Assembly (NCBI GenBank): GCA_037974965.1
Contig: JBBPFI010000001.1
Coordinates: 2,418,001-2,482,000, forward strand
Length of the DNA stretch: 64,000 nt
Reading direction: 5' to 3'
From: Dacryopinax spathularia
Lineage: Eukaryota > Basidiomycota > Dacrymycetes > Dacrymycetales > Dacrymycetaceae
Position numbers and translations under genes: made by a program. Positions 12,033 to 23,844 of this stretch are shown piece after piece. Numbering within the stretch: the first letter of the stretch is position 1; each line of letters begins with the position of its first letter. The notes under the pieces were generated by a model. The model did no database searches, had not been told where the DNA came from, and saw only the letters and a list, made by a program, of their open reading frames with translations.

Positions 12033-13603
12033 ATGAAGCACGCAATGGAGGATCTTCGCGTCCCGACGATCTTCTCTTCTCCCTCTCGTGTCACGGAACA
12101 CGCAATGAAGCAGGCGTTGGACGAGTATATCAAGCAGTGGAAACAGCTGCAGGACCTTGCCGATACCAGGGTGACCTCGGCCAATGATTGGCGAGGGGTA
12201 TACACCGCGGACCCAGATCATCATCACGCACGGTCCTTTCTCGTTCTTTCCCAGCCCTTTGTTCTGATTCAAGTTGAATAGGCACTAGCAGATCAGATCA
12301 TGGAGCTTGCCCCGGAGTGCTGCCTATCCCTTTCGGAAGCCTTTCTGGAGCCTTGGTTACCCCGTTATCGCGAAGCCCTGCGACGGATCGGGCAATGTCC
12401 AGCAACGGCCAGTGTCGAAAGCGAGAAGGTCTGCTGATCTTCTATCGCGGAGGAGTTGACATCCAACATGTTACAGGCGTCCAGTGGCACAAGCGCTTTT
12501 TTCCAGCGGACTGAGGTCGCGCTGCCTGTGATACCTTCCGCATTGTACGAAATCTTGGCGCGATGCTGACACCTCTAGCAGGACGAGATCCCATCATCCA
12601 CCGGGCCTGCTATCCAGGACAGCGAAGAGCGTAGCGAAACTTTGTATGTATCATGTTCACTCTCGGTTCTCCTCTCCCAATAGACTCACAATGAACAGGT
12701 ATGCTGGGCAAGCTGGGCCTAGCAGAATTATGACCTACCCGGATCCCCCAACTCCGCTTACCCATTCACCCCACAGTATTCCGGACGGTACTTCATATTC
12801 CAACGGGGACCAAAGAGTTGTAAGCCCGGACTATTGTTCGCTGTACATCTCGCTTTTGACCCTGCAGCAAATTTCGTCCGACAAGCATGCAGTACCTGTC
12901 GTCACGGAGGAGCATGCTGGCAATCTGGCCGAACTTGACAAAGTTTGGAAGGACAACAAATTGCGCCTGCTCGCGGTCCTCGCAGAAAAGGTTCGGACTG
13001 GAGAAGATCTTACGTTTCTGCAAGCTTGCGGGGAGGACTTCGTGGTATGCCTTCCTCACCTCGCTCGGGTTCGCGTCCATCACATTACAGCAGTGTGATT
13101 TCTGCCTGTATACCTCCACCCTTTCCGAGGGGCCGGATCCAAGGCCTCGTTGGAACTGTCATGCGGTTGAGGATGGAGATGGTTCCTGTGTTCACTGTGT
13201 ACGAGCAGGACGGCAGTGCACGCTCTCCGGTACGCCTTCTCGTTTGCACATAGGGGTCTCTTCCTATCTTCTGTAGGCCATCGTCAAACAGGTGGGGAGC
13301 CACGCTACCGTCCACTGACTTCAGATCGCCTCCGCCGTATGGACGACATGTTTCGCGCGGAGATAGAAGATCGGCGGGCGGCCGTCGACGAGCAGATTGC
13401 GGCTCTTCAAACTCGTATAATGAAAGGCATTTTACGTGAGCGATTCTAATTGACGAAGGAAACCGTGTTTACCCTCTTCCGCAGGAGCGAAGCAGAGTTT
13501 CGAAACTGCACAAGCATTGCTTCGTTCTGCGCGTACTCATGTCCAGTCAGGCTGGAGTTACCTTGGGGACGCTGAGGGCTTCTTTCCGAATGCCGAGACG
13601 TAG
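12033..13603 (+). CDS. Cys-cluster protein A, island family shared with the 38-40.7 kb gene (function unknown)
   Basis: I propose a spliced gene starting at ATG 12033. Its exons give a lysine-rich helical start, then ALADQIMELAPECCLSLSEA with FLEPWLPRYREALRRIG, a Ser/Pro-rich middle (near 12600-12820), a helical stretch (ELDKVWKDNKLRLLAVLAEK), a cysteine cluster at 13094-13219 beginning CDFCLYTST, and a C-terminal coiled-coil-like part (DRLRRMDDMFRAEIEDRR, KQSFETAQALLRSARTH), stop TAG 13601-13603. Cysteine spacing is C-x2-C-x17-C-x9-C-x2-C-x6-C. The second half fits a Zn2Cys6 cluster, while the first spacing is longer than usual. The gene on the far side of the island (38072-40657) has the same parts in the same order, which supports both models. 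A role in DNA binding is inference. Exon edges at 12.4-12.65 kb are the least certain. Confidence 0.55.
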
Positions 13604-15137
13604 GGCTGTGCGATATGGATTTACGCACTAGCCCTGGTAGGAGATCCAAGCTCTGAACCCAATATGTATTTCTGTGTACCATGGATTGCAATCGGGAAAC
13701 TCCATCTCGAGTCCTCGACGCCCGCTTGGTACCACACCGGCACCCCCTCTTGTTTCCCTTTCGCCCGACGTGCCTGCATAAAGTATTTCGGAGCTCCGAC
13801 TGCTTCCCTTGAACATCGCCCAATCGATGTCTTCAAGGTGGCAAGACAGGTAAAGCTGAGGGGCACAGTAACAAAGCTCAAATCGATCCACTTTGCATTC
13901 TGGCATTGCATTGTTTTGATCGACATGGACTACTTGGTTCTGGTTGTATAAGCCTGGGCCTCGAGTCACCTGTGCTCACGCCGAGCGCTGAGCGGATCTA
14001 TACCAGAATCGGCGTTCCGTTTCCGCGATTCTGCAGGTCCCTTCGCTGCCCTCCGTGCACCACATCGCCAGAAAGCCACTACTGAACTGCGGTCTATATC
14101 TTCACTTCCAGGCGCAGCGGCTGTTGTTCCTGTGGCATCTTGTTCTATTCATCGTCGGCCTTTTCGCTACGTGCCGTCTTTCTGCAGTTAGAACCGCGCG
14201 ACTCTTGGCTTCTCCGAGGACGCGTTTGAGCGAGACGCAGAGAGACCTCCACCCTAAAATGTCTCAATCTCTTCCGACCAGTTCTCTCGTTCCGTGGACA
14301 CGGCTGTCGTCCTCTCGATCAGTCGGCTTTCCGCATGCCAGGACGCCGCATTGTCCTACTCCTCAAGCAAGGAGGTGGAAACTCAAGTCGAACTCGAGGT
14401 AACGATGTGAGGGTGCCTACAGAAACGGGCCTCCTTTTCGGGACTGACACATTAGCACACTGTCGCCGAATTCCGTCCTGAACGAGCATGAGGGAGGGTC
14501 GTGGAACCCACATGCGTTGTGGAGGCGGATCGAGCCACCAGGAGGGTATCGGGTTGTAGGCTGGTCAATCGGACATGGGAAGGTAGAGATGGAGCCGTAC
14601 CACGCCAAGCGGCACCATCTTGTTTTCCTCCTTCCAACATGTTCCAAGATATTGCGATCACACACGGACTGAACGCCAGCTTACCCGGCAATCTTTCCGG
14701 TTGGCCTGACAACTGTCTGATGTTTCTGAAGGGCGACACACCGTTAGACCGGGAACTCGGTTGCTCTCCTACCACGGGCTTTCTTTCAGGTGCCACGTTT
14801 CAAATACAGAGCGCAACCCCACTGGGCGACTCCGAGGAGCGCACAACGGCAACATTGCGCTTGTTTGACGCCTTGAAAGGTGTGTGCTCAGCAGTACGAT
14901 GGATTACAATGCAAGGGAGATGTGAGGAAAGTACAGTTCACGTGGGAGGGAACTTGTGTTACAATGCATCTGTATGGGTCTAACCACGAGTTGTCCGTCC
15001 TCCAGCGCCATCCTGTCCCGCAGCTCGCTCCCATGCGTATCACATCGTGAATTCCACTCGAGGACGTAAAACAAGATGGTAGCTCCTCGGCCCCTTTCCG
15101 AAGAGAAGGCTCATCCATCCTCGTACCCTGGATGGCG
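13604..15137. other. Island stretch with short frames, no recognisable gene
   Basis: One exact island palindrome lies at 13789. A plus-strand frame around 14455-14665 (WRRIEPPGGYRVVGWSIGHG) looks coding-like and might be an exon of a small gene, but I could not find convincing partners. Nothing else is supported. Confidence 0.3.
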
Positions 15138-16135
15138 TCAGAAGGCAACGACGTCCCACCTCGGCTCCCCCGGTTTCCATCCAACACGAACCATCATCTG
15201 AAGAGTTCTTCCGGCGCCAGTGTCTGTGATGCAGATCATTAAGAGTGCTGGAGCCAAGCGCTGCATCTGTACACAAATCTCTTCGTTCTCCTGTTGCAAG
15301 CCGGCGGACGATAGATGAGCCGAAATAAGGAGTGTTTTCAACTGAGGCAAGCGAGAGAGGAAAGCGAGGACAGAAGGGTCGCTCAACTCCTTGAACAGCT
15401 CCATGGAGTTCAGCAGACATACCAACGACAAGTCAACGAAGGACAAGGAAATACCTGATACTTGAGGCGGGTCGCACGAATATGCAGCGTAGTGTAGGAG
15501 CAACCGCGACGAAGAAGCAGGGGAGCAGTTTGAAGTAGGTCCTCCATGTCATGCACGGAGATGCGCAGTACGGAGAGAGTACGGCACTTGCAGATGTCCT
15601 CGCCAAGCTGCAATGCGAGAGACAGTTGTGCAGGAGGGGTTGCAATTTCCAGCGTGACGAGATGGTTAGTCGGTATCAGGAGGGTTGATAGAGGGGCCGG
15701 CACATTGATCGCTTGCAAACGAGGCAGGGCGCACTCGCTCAGCTGGGACACAGCGAGGAACAAGACGTCCTCGAGCGCCGGGTGAATAGCCAGATCGCAA
15801 AGACTATGCATCGACCGCAGCACGCGTACAACAAGCCTCGTCAAGGCAGTGTGGGATAGAGAAGCACCCGTTGGCAAACGATCGAGCACAAAGACTTGGA
15901 CATAATTTGCGAGATGAGGCATTGCGTCGAGAGTTTGCAGAAGCTTGAAGTTCGCGGAGGATGACAGCGGTTTATATTGCTGCGGTCTGCGGTAGACCAA
16001 GCGATTTCTTTGGTGGCGAAGAATACGACAGGTGAAGCCTAGGGCATTGAGCGTGGAGAGATCTTGGTTAGCAGCAACTTCGTCCATGATGTCTAGAAGG
16101 AGGTCGAGGGGATAAGGCGTTGTGGACGGCGGCAT
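15138..16135 (-). CDS. F-box-like protein (substrate unknown)
   Basis: From the ATG at about 16135 the protein starts MPPSTTPYPLDLLLDIMDEV, followed by STLNALGFTCRILRHQRNR and LVYRR. This is the pattern of basidiomycete F-box-like proteins: a Pro-Leu-(D/E)-Leu-Leu-hydrophobic start and a C-R-x-L-R-x-x-R/H end of the first ~45 residues. The rest is a leucine-rich run with LRR-like spacing (TRLVVRVLRSMHSLCDLAIH, LPRLQAINVPAPLSTLLIP). A short intron near 15420-15480 is needed to reach a second exon (FLSRLPQLKTLLISAHL), which ends at about 15138. An upstream in-frame ATG at 16186 would add 17 residues. Such proteins normally recruit substrates to SCF ubiquitin ligases. They are greatly expanded in Agaricomycetes, so its presence in the island need not reflect a dedicated role. 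Confidence 0.55.
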
Positions 16136-17110
16136 GGCGAATGTGTGCTCTACAGGACGTCCTGGTGGATGGAAACGAACGCGCATCCCAGTTGCTCATC
16201 CTGACCGGTGCTCCGACCGACGTGTGCGTCGGAACCAACCGGAGTGGCGGTGCTGCGGGAAAGCTCAGAGGGGTGATCCGGAACTCCGTTTTGCCTGTTT
16301 CCCACCACGGACTGTCCGCTCGCTTTTACCCAGACTATATAGTTGCAACACGTCCTCCTCCCTCATGAACCGTTCCACCGCAGGGATTCCGACGTCCTTG
16401 ATTGTGCTTGACCTCCTGGAATTTCTATATATCATTCAATCGCGACCCGCAACCCATCAGCGCACATTTTTGCCGGTGCCCTGCCTCGCACGGTTGCAGG
16501 CATGTGCGGAGCGCACAGTATGTACCGGTCACCATCCATATTCACGGTCAGTCGATCTCTAGGACAAACGAGGAATGGGTTCAGAGTATATTGACCCCAT
16601 TGTCAGAATTCTGTGACCATTCCGCTCACGGGATTTCCCAACGCGTGTTTGGGGGAAACGAGCGACCGCTGTTATGTGCTGGAGTCGTCCTTGATTTACT
16701 TCTTTAGTGTGACGGTAACCAACTTTCTTCAGTAGCACGGTGATCTGACCAGGCGTGCTTCTACTCGCACAGTGGTTTCTCACCCCCCCCCAAGTCTCGA
16801 GCACTTCAGCACGCCTGTCTTTTGTGTGAGCTCGGAACTCCAGTCGCTCGCCAGCCTTGGCAAGAGTCAGGGCAAGCTCAGTACTCAAGTGGGGTGCGCC
16901 GCATCCGGCTTTAAGGACCAGCCTGCTCTAAAATAGCAGGCAATCAGACCCTAAACCGCCGTGAATGGTTGTCGTGAAAGCAAGCTCGTGGCAACGCTCC
17001 CTGGAGGCAGCGAGTGAACCTGCCACCGGGATCATGTACGACACTATCTCGAGCAGAAGACGCCCTGGAAAGAGAGACGAGGATCCTCTCAGATGCTCTC
17101 GCCTGGCAGA
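16136..17110. other. Region left of the inverted repeat
   Basis: It has one exact island palindrome (16279) and a minus-strand frame from 17110 down to 16928 whose LFPGRLLLEIVSYMIP resembles the start of an F-box-like domain. It may be a remnant of another F-box-like gene. Nothing else is recognised. Confidence 0.3.
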
Positions 17111-17187
17111 AGGGATGCGACGGCCTGGGTTCTCCCAACGCCACAAATGCATTAAGAAGGGACATAAGGGACATGCATAGGAACACG

Positions 17188-18879
17188 TCATGGCTCTAAC
17201 TTCTGCCGCTCCTCTAGGATCCAGTCGAAAATCTTGGTCAGGCGGGCTTGTTTTCTCGTATACTCCTCCAACCTCACATGAAGGGAAGCGTTTTCCTGAT
17301 ACAATGACAACCACGCTCCCGCGAAAGCTATGGTAGCAGCTATGAGGGAAATCAGCAAAGACTCCGCCGGGATGGGGATCTCCCACCGTAGGAGTCCATG
17401 TCCTCCGCTATATTCTGACCCATCTCCCGGAGCACGAGTAGGAATTCCCGTGGATAGGGTGGAAGGCCTGCGCTCCAATGCGGGCGTTGCTCGCTGATTG
17501 ACTGCAAGTGCGAGGTGCTCTGCTCATCCCCAGCTAGATGTGGGGTGGGTGTGCTGACCTCATTGGTTTCCCGTCGCTTCCCTTCTACGACACGTCTCTC
17601 TCGGGGTAGGGAAGTGGCCGGAGGCAGCTCATCCGTCTTACCGAATCCTGGCAAGGCGTCGTTAGAATGGGCATCTACCCGCGAGCAAGATGTCCTCACG
17701 CTCAAAGAAGGAACAATTCCGTCTCGGGCTGCAACCTGAACAAGCCCATCGACCCGTGTATCTTCCCCCCAAACGCTGCGGTCCATCGCATGAGCAGACG
17801 ATTCGGTTACCTTCGACGTACGCTGCCTCCCAGCATGCATCACACTAGGAAGACATAGTGATTGGACTTCGTGGGTTCATTCAGGGAAGACATTGGAATG
17901 GGACGTACTGTCATATCCTTTCCATATTTCAGCGCGTCTTCCGGACTCAGTGCATCAGTGATCGAATATTTGCTGCTTGCTTCGACGCCTCCAGATTTAT
18001 GTACACGCTTCCCTCTGGGAGACGCGCACGTCGTTGCGCCGTCAGGTGAATGAGATCGTTCAGGGCTCTGCAAGTCATTACCTGTCTGCTGCGACGAGGA
18101 CGATCTGCGTTCACTCACACCGAGTGACGGGCAGCTCTCCTGCTCCTCTATGAAGCGAGCATGTTTATGTTGGTGGCTTGGACTCGGTGGGTTCGATCGC
18201 TTTCTCTTCAGGATGGAGCTGGTCCGATTCGGCGGCAGACCTTCCGAGCTTCGCGCCCCTCGCGGTAATTCTACTGATCTCGCTGAAGTAGAAGGCTCGG
18301 TTACCGGATTGTCCAACAATCCATATACGCGCTTCTTGATAGCCTCGTCGAGTACAGAATACGCATCCCTTGGCATCATTCCCAAGAGGGTTGGCTCTGT
18401 TTCACATACTTGCAATACCAGGCCCTACTATACTGAGTGATCCTCGCACACGGGTACTTGCCCTGTACTCACTTGGACTCCTGCGGTTTGACCTGCGTAT
18501 ACCTTCGCCCAGTCCCCTTGGTCCAAACGTTTTTGCGCATACGCACATAGATGTTCCCACTTCGTTCTGAGCGGGATCGCCATTTGGCCACTGAGCAAAG
18601 ATGAACGTGCTCTTGTGACGCCGTGGTCCAGGTGCCATTTTCGGACTTCCGGCCACAAAGACCCTGAACCACAGGTTTGACTCCGAGGATCGGAGGCAAA
18701 CCGGATGTCCGCTCGCTAGGCGTACGGTCGAACTTCGAAGGTACTACCGAATTATCACGATGCATTCGTGGAGAGCAAAGCACATAAATTTCGAGAGAAT
18801 CCTTACGGGCGTTCCCGGAGAGCCGTACATTCAAGTGGAATCGCTTGGCTATTCCCTCCTCTGCACACAGCAGCTCCAA
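17188..18879 (-). CDS. Membrane-anchored protein of unknown function, left-arm copy
   Basis: Minus-strand exons give, in order: KRFHLNVRLSGNARKDSLEI and RMHRDNSVVPSKFDRTPSE (near 18.7-18.85 kb), PEVRKWHLDHGVTRARSSLL (about 18.6 kb), ETEPTLLGMMPRDAYSVLDE with a long Ser/Pro/Arg-rich disordered part (18.4-17.85 kb), another disordered segment (17.84-17.45 kb), and a final exon with one hydrophobic helix (LLISLIAATIAFAGAWLSLY) followed by a charged coiled-coil-like tail, ending at 17188. The layout suggests a tail-anchored protein with a cytosolic disordered N-terminal region. The true start is not fixed; it probably lies upstream of 18879 in another exon. I recognise no family. The right-arm copy lacks the 5' part. 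Confidence 0.5.
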
Positions 18880-19228
18880 TAACAGCCATTTTCTGCGTCT
18901 TTTCCTGCATGGCTTGTTGGGAGCGAGACACTGTAGGGCTTGAAAGGACGTGCACCTCTCGGTCAGACGGACTTACACGAGTGCTTAAGACCTACCTCAA
19001 TAAGTGCATAGGCTGCACAACACGGCGAACAATGGTGCGCCATGCCCTCATATTGACCTTTGCAACGCACCGAGGGGCGGATCCTGAGTGTTGCACACCG
19101 GACGTGTGGACGTTAACAGCCGTAGACAACAGCCGTGGGCGTCGCAGCATGAAAATTTGTCACAAATTGTAGTCATATCATGAGAGGGCGCCGAGGTCAT
19201 CGAATGCAATATATCCATCTGTTGGTGG
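18786..19228. other. 443-bp block present in the left arm only
   Basis: In the right arm the sequences on either side of this block are joined directly (33690/33691). The block continues a coding-looking frame of the membrane-anchored gene (for example LSGNARKDSLEIY), so loss from the right arm is more likely than gain on the left. I see no target duplication, terminal repeat or useful microhomology at its ends. Confidence 0.85.
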
Positions 19229-19480
19229 TGGAAGCGGGAGACATCGATGTAGCTGTACAGAGTTCACCGACATCCCGAATAAGGTTCACAGAGCGGAAGC
19301 GGAGTTCAAAAACGGAAGTGCCTATCTGAGGGTATGAAGCCACCAGGCATGTGATCCACATCAGACAGGGGGTCATCATACAGTAGGTAGTCAATCATAC
19401 AAATCCGACCACGTCGCCAATAAGTCCCATATTGCCGTCTCCATTTCCCGCAGTCCAAAGCATATTCGGTCACCGCCGCT

Positions 19481-21361
19481 ATGAGGGGAGCATTGCAAGC
19501 GCGGGATCCTTGGCTGAAAGCCCACAAGGGGCCCCAGAACGACAGGCGGCGGAGCGCGTCGTCCTGTGCCCACTACCATGTTACGGCAGCCCTTCCCACC
19601 CCCCATACTCTCATTCGTCGATATCCACCTCCGGCAGCCTCGTCGGCCTCTCTGTCGGATGAGGAGTGGGAGCTGCAGGGCAGCATAGAGGGTGAGCGGG
19701 ACGAGGATGAGGGGGACAGTGATTATGGCGGACTCAGAGGAGTCCGCCAGCACTGGGACAAAAATCAGGACGAGGACGAGGACGAGGAAATGGAAGTGGA
19801 AGTGGAAGTGGACGAGGACGAAGAGGATGAGGACGAGGACGAAGAGGACGAGGACGAGGAAGAGGAAGAGGACGAGGACGAGGAGGCCTCGACGCCGTGC
19901 GCAGGAGTGAGTTACGCGTCGCTGGTGAACCCCGAGGCCGCTGTGGAAGAACTCCTGGCAGCCCGGCACATCGGACGTTTCGCTTTCGCCTCGCTTCGTC
20001 GGGGAGAATGTCTTCTCGATCGCTTCCTGGTGTGGCGTAAATTGGGCTGGGGTTTGTATTCGACCGTGTACATGGTGCAAGACCTGTGGTGGGCATACCT
20101 TCTCTCTCGATAGCGCATGAACTGACGATCACAGGGCCGACGAGCGACGATATTACGCGGTGAAAATCCTAGAAGCGGGCCAGACTTTAGTCCCCGAGCT
20201 CCGAAGCGAAGCACGGTTCATGACCAGGATAAGGGAAATGAATCCCGCACATCCAGGCTACGCGCATGTTCCACATATCATCGACACTTTCCAAATTCGA
20301 GACTGGTTCGGCACGCATCTCTGCATGCTCTTGCCTTTGCTGGGCACGCACCTGGATCCATCATGGACAGCATCGCAACCGATAGGCGTGAGCTGCCGAA
20401 TTCTCGCCCAGCTCCTGAAAGCTCTTGATTATTTGCACTCGGTTTGTCGAGTCGTACATGCCGGTGAGTAGAGTCATGCATGCCTCCTTTAAGCGCATCT
20501 CAAACATATACGTTCTTAGATATCAAGGTTGCAAATATCCTGTGTCAGCTCCGCCCCGATTTCTCGCCGGAGCAGGTTCTCGCAAGCCAACCGCCCCGTT
20601 CTCGTGGAGCCCTACACCTAACCAACGGTGCTGGCATGACTCATACGGTACACTTACTGAATTCCCAGCCGTTTGAACCCGATAACAAAGACAATCCTCA
20701 CATCGTACTCACGGATTTCGGGCAAGGTACGTGCACCAGGCGTTCGGTCGCTTCTCTTCCTGAACGTTCTGTTAGCTGCCTGGGTCGATGACCCCCACTC
20801 TCGGCAAATCCAAACGCCAAGACACCGAGCGCCAGAGGTCTTGCTGGAAGGCAACTTTGGTTCCAGAGCGGACATATGGAGCGTGGGCTGCGTGGTACGT
20901 GCAATTGCATCCGCTTGAGCTCGTCATTCCTCATGACACAGGCGTACGAAATAATCACCGGGAAACATCTTTTCGTCCAGGAAGCCAAGGGCATGCATAC
21001 TTGGGTTGAGCGCAATCTATCCCTAATGAACACAATGTTCGGTCCGTTCGACCCTGAGTTCCTCTCGCGATGCCCCCGGAGCTCTCAATACTTCGATCCA
21101 CACGGTTCGTTCCCGTCAATTCTCATTCGATGATCGCGGCTGACACCCCAGAAAACAGGTACTCTTCTTCGCGACGCATTGGAATGTTCCGCAGATCTGG
21201 GAGCAAGGGTGGCTTCCGCACGGTCAATGATGGGTGAAGAACACTCCCTCTTCGTCTCGTTTCTGCGCGACGCCTTACAGCTGGATCCCCTTCTGCGCTC
21301 TTCCGCTGCACAACTTCTGCTGCATCCGTTCATTCGGCTGTCGCAGCCCGGACTTGAATAG
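19481..21361 (+). CDS. SRPK-like serine/threonine protein kinase, left-arm copy
   Basis: ATG 19481 starts a basic N-terminal part, then an acidic run of almost only D/E (about residues 90-140, 19750-19890). The kinase domain follows: LVWRKLGWGLYSTVYMVQDL (glycine loop), YYAVKILEAG (lysine), PHIIDTF, LLKALDYLHSVCRVVHA joined across an intron to DIKVANIL (catalytic Asp and Lys, as in SRPK H-x-D-I-K), IVLTDFGQA (DFG), HRAPEVLLEG (APE), ADIWSVGCVAYEIITGKHLF, and LQLDPLLRSSAAQLLLHPFI at the end. Stop TAG 21359-21361. Six exons with introns near 20092-20133, 20465-20518, 20728-20775, 20895-20940 and 21104-21158. SR-protein kinases phosphorylate Arg/Ser repeats, and SRPK-like genes are much expanded in fungi. 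All catalytic residues are in place, so activity is plausible; the substrate is unknown. Confidence 0.85.
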
Positions 21362-22896
21362 CCCGCAAGTGTTTTCATTCAGATATTGTGCTCCATAGAC
21401 ATCGTGCTCTGAATCGAATACGGCCTTGGTGAAGGGTAGGGAATCTGTGCGTGTAGCCTGTCGGCTCCAATGGTGCACCCACCCGGCCTTAAGTCTGACC
21501 GGGTATTCCGTTTGGCGGTTTTTGACAGGCCGCGAAAAGGTCCAACACGGAACTCCGTTCTGAGTAGAGAAAGATCTGACGCATATCCGTTAGCGTGTCT
21601 GACCCCTTCAAGCCCCTGATCCGCATTAATTGCTTAGGGGAGCATACCTGCAGCGTTCACATAATCTCCTGCGCATACCTGACTCCTCCCATCTCGTTTG
21701 CACCGTCTTTCCGGTGTGCAGAAGGCAGATATGTTGCCGCCCAATACGTGCATCCATGCGTGACCACTATCATGTGCCGATCGGACACGCCTAACTCGTA
21801 CGTAACTACCACGCATGGATACGGAGCATCAAATTCGTCTGCCCTGGCGACGATATTCGGCAGTGAGGAAGGAGTTCCGGTGAGGCTGTGAGTGGCGCAC
21901 TTGTGCGAAAACGGAGTTCCACCCATCTTCGCAACTTCTGCCTCTCGGTGAGGTGACCGCGTTGGTTCTCCTTACTATGGGAGGACCGTTCCCCAACCGA
22001 GGAGCCCAGAAATAAGCGGAAAAGGCAGACAGAGCAGATGTGCCGGCGACTACCTAATTGCGGCACGGGTGATGTCTTACATCTATCTCACCAGGCGCGG
22101 TGTGCGAACATGTTCTGTGCAACCACCATCACCAGCAGCCGTTCTTTCTCACCCACTGTTCGGGACCCTATGTACTGGATCCGTGAAATCGATCAATAAC
22201 AGCTATTCGTGTGTCTTCTGTGAAGGCCTCGGTCTTCCGAGCCGGAACGGACCTCCGATCGGCCCACTCCCTCGGTCCAAAGAAGCTCCACCCCGTTGAT
22301 GTTTTCGTTCTGATCATTGACAAAATACGAGGCAGACTTGTGGAACCAAGTTAGGGAATGTGGTCAGCTCCTACAGCAGAAGACGAGGTCACGTCTACAA
22401 CGAGGACATCACTGCGCGCGCGCTCTTCCGGTCTGCCCTCTTCCGGTCTGAGGGTAGACGAGAACGGAATTCCGTATTCGGCCGGAGACCCGCTCCCTGA
22501 TTTGCCCCCGCTGGTTTGATTGATGTCTGATGCTTCCCTCCGGAAGACTGCGCGCTCGTGCTACGAACACCCGGTCCTTGGGATAGAATCTCTGATGTGT
22601 CACAGTGACAATCGAGCAGAGACTGACGTACATTACACACAAGTGGTGTGCGATTTCATTTGTCACAGCGGAATGATGAAGCCACATTCTCAACGGAACG
22701 GAGTTCCGTTTCCAAGTTCGGGAGACGGAGACGGAACCTACTTCGTGGCTTGAGCAGCAACCCAAACACCGTGATCTCCTACGAAAGTGGGGTTGACTCG
22801 GTCTTACCACACGTGTGGAATAAGCACCCTCGGCTGTCCCTCTGAAGCTCGTCGGAAAAAACTCATGTCGCTCTGGAGACGGCCATCACCGCACAA
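21362..22896. other. Inner part of left arm, palindrome-rich, no firm gene
   Basis: Exact palindromes lie at 21548, 22248, 22465 and 22699, with near copies at about 21869 and 21912. Open frames at 22409-22810 (-) and 21595-21891 (+) exist but lack family features. This is the densest noncoding-looking stretch of the motif. Confidence 0.4.
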
Positions 22897-23844
22897 GATC
22901 GCAACCAAGGGACGTTCAGCCGACCACCACATAAACTGGGAAAGAAACCGCGTTGTTTACATGGGCATTTGAACCTAAGATGGCCCGAATTAGCACTACG
23001 CTTTGTGCCGGAGTCTGAACACACCAATTTTGCAGCAATTGAAGGAAGCGCATGGGACTTGCACCTTGTCTCACAGTAGCTGTTGTAATATGCCGGACGG
23101 GCAGGTCCACTAGGTCATGAAGGCCTGCGCGAGGCTCCCCACGGATGTACAAACCCGCCTCGGGTAAGAGGACGTTTTGACAGGAACGCCTTGCATGCTA
23201 GGCATGAAAAGCTCGGACGCACGGCATGTCTCTTGCTGGGGGTGTTGCCTTGGTGATCCAGCAAATGCCATCGTCCGTCCTGGCTGCTGGGAATCGGAGG
23301 GCCGGTCCGGAGCCGAGGTTGTCATGGAGGTCCGAACGAGTGGTAAATGCGAGCGCTCTCTTGATCGATTACTAGCTTCGGAGCTCCGGCAGGAAGTTGC
23401 CTCGCGGGCGGACGCTTGAGGGGAGATCCATTGCATTGGTGAAGGCAGGAGGTTCCACATCCACCCGTCTCTGTGGGCATCCCCGATGCTTCATTTCTCC
23501 TTCCACACGAATACATGACAGTCGGCCCCGCGTTGGAGCGCTCGTCGTCGGGCAACAACGACTCCGATCTCTGGCTGAGAGTGTTCAATATTGACGGCGA
23601 ATCATTCAAGCAACCAGGTAACCGTAAGATGTTTCTCCCCTGGCGCAGAACGCCTCAAGAGTTAGTTGCAGAGTCCATTTTGTCTCGCATGACGTTGCAT
23701 CGATCGGAGCTCCGACCGTAGCTGACGACATTTGAAGCCGGACGGAGTTCCGAAAGAGTCAGGGAGCCAGACCCACCAAATCACTTCTTAACTCACACCT
23801 TGACCAGTACACCCACTTACGCACCTTTACCAGCCACTTTCACT
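22897..23844. other. Left part of the 7.1-kb centre between the arms
   Basis: Unique sequence begins at 22897. It contains three exact palindromes (23379, 23705, 23743), the last two only 38 bp apart and about 100-140 bp before the ATG of the next gene, where a promoter would be expected. Short frames are present without a recognisable product. Confidence 0.4.

Larger units (their letters stand above)
17111..22896 (+). repeat. Left arm of a ~5.8-kb near-perfect inverted repeat
   Basis: This segment reappears in reverse complement at 30023-35366. For positions above 19228 the partner is 52919 minus the position; below 18786 it is 52476 minus the position. The shift of 443 comes from a single block (18786-19228) present only in this arm. 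Apart from it I noticed one base difference (17563 T, partner of 34913). The inner edge is abrupt after GCACAA at 22891-22896. Each arm carries a kinase gene and a gene for a membrane-anchored protein. Confidence 0.97.

Noticed and set aside
16928-17110. F-box-like gene left of the arm
   Set aside because: Only a short F-box-like start is visible; the rest of a gene could not be found, so it is mentioned only as a possible remnant.
19692-20132. Arg/Thr- and Pro/Arg-rich frames across the acidic run of the kinase, and the hydrophobic VLVLF frame on the other strand
   Set aside because: They are other frames of the (GAC/GAG/GAA)n coding repeat of the kinase gene.
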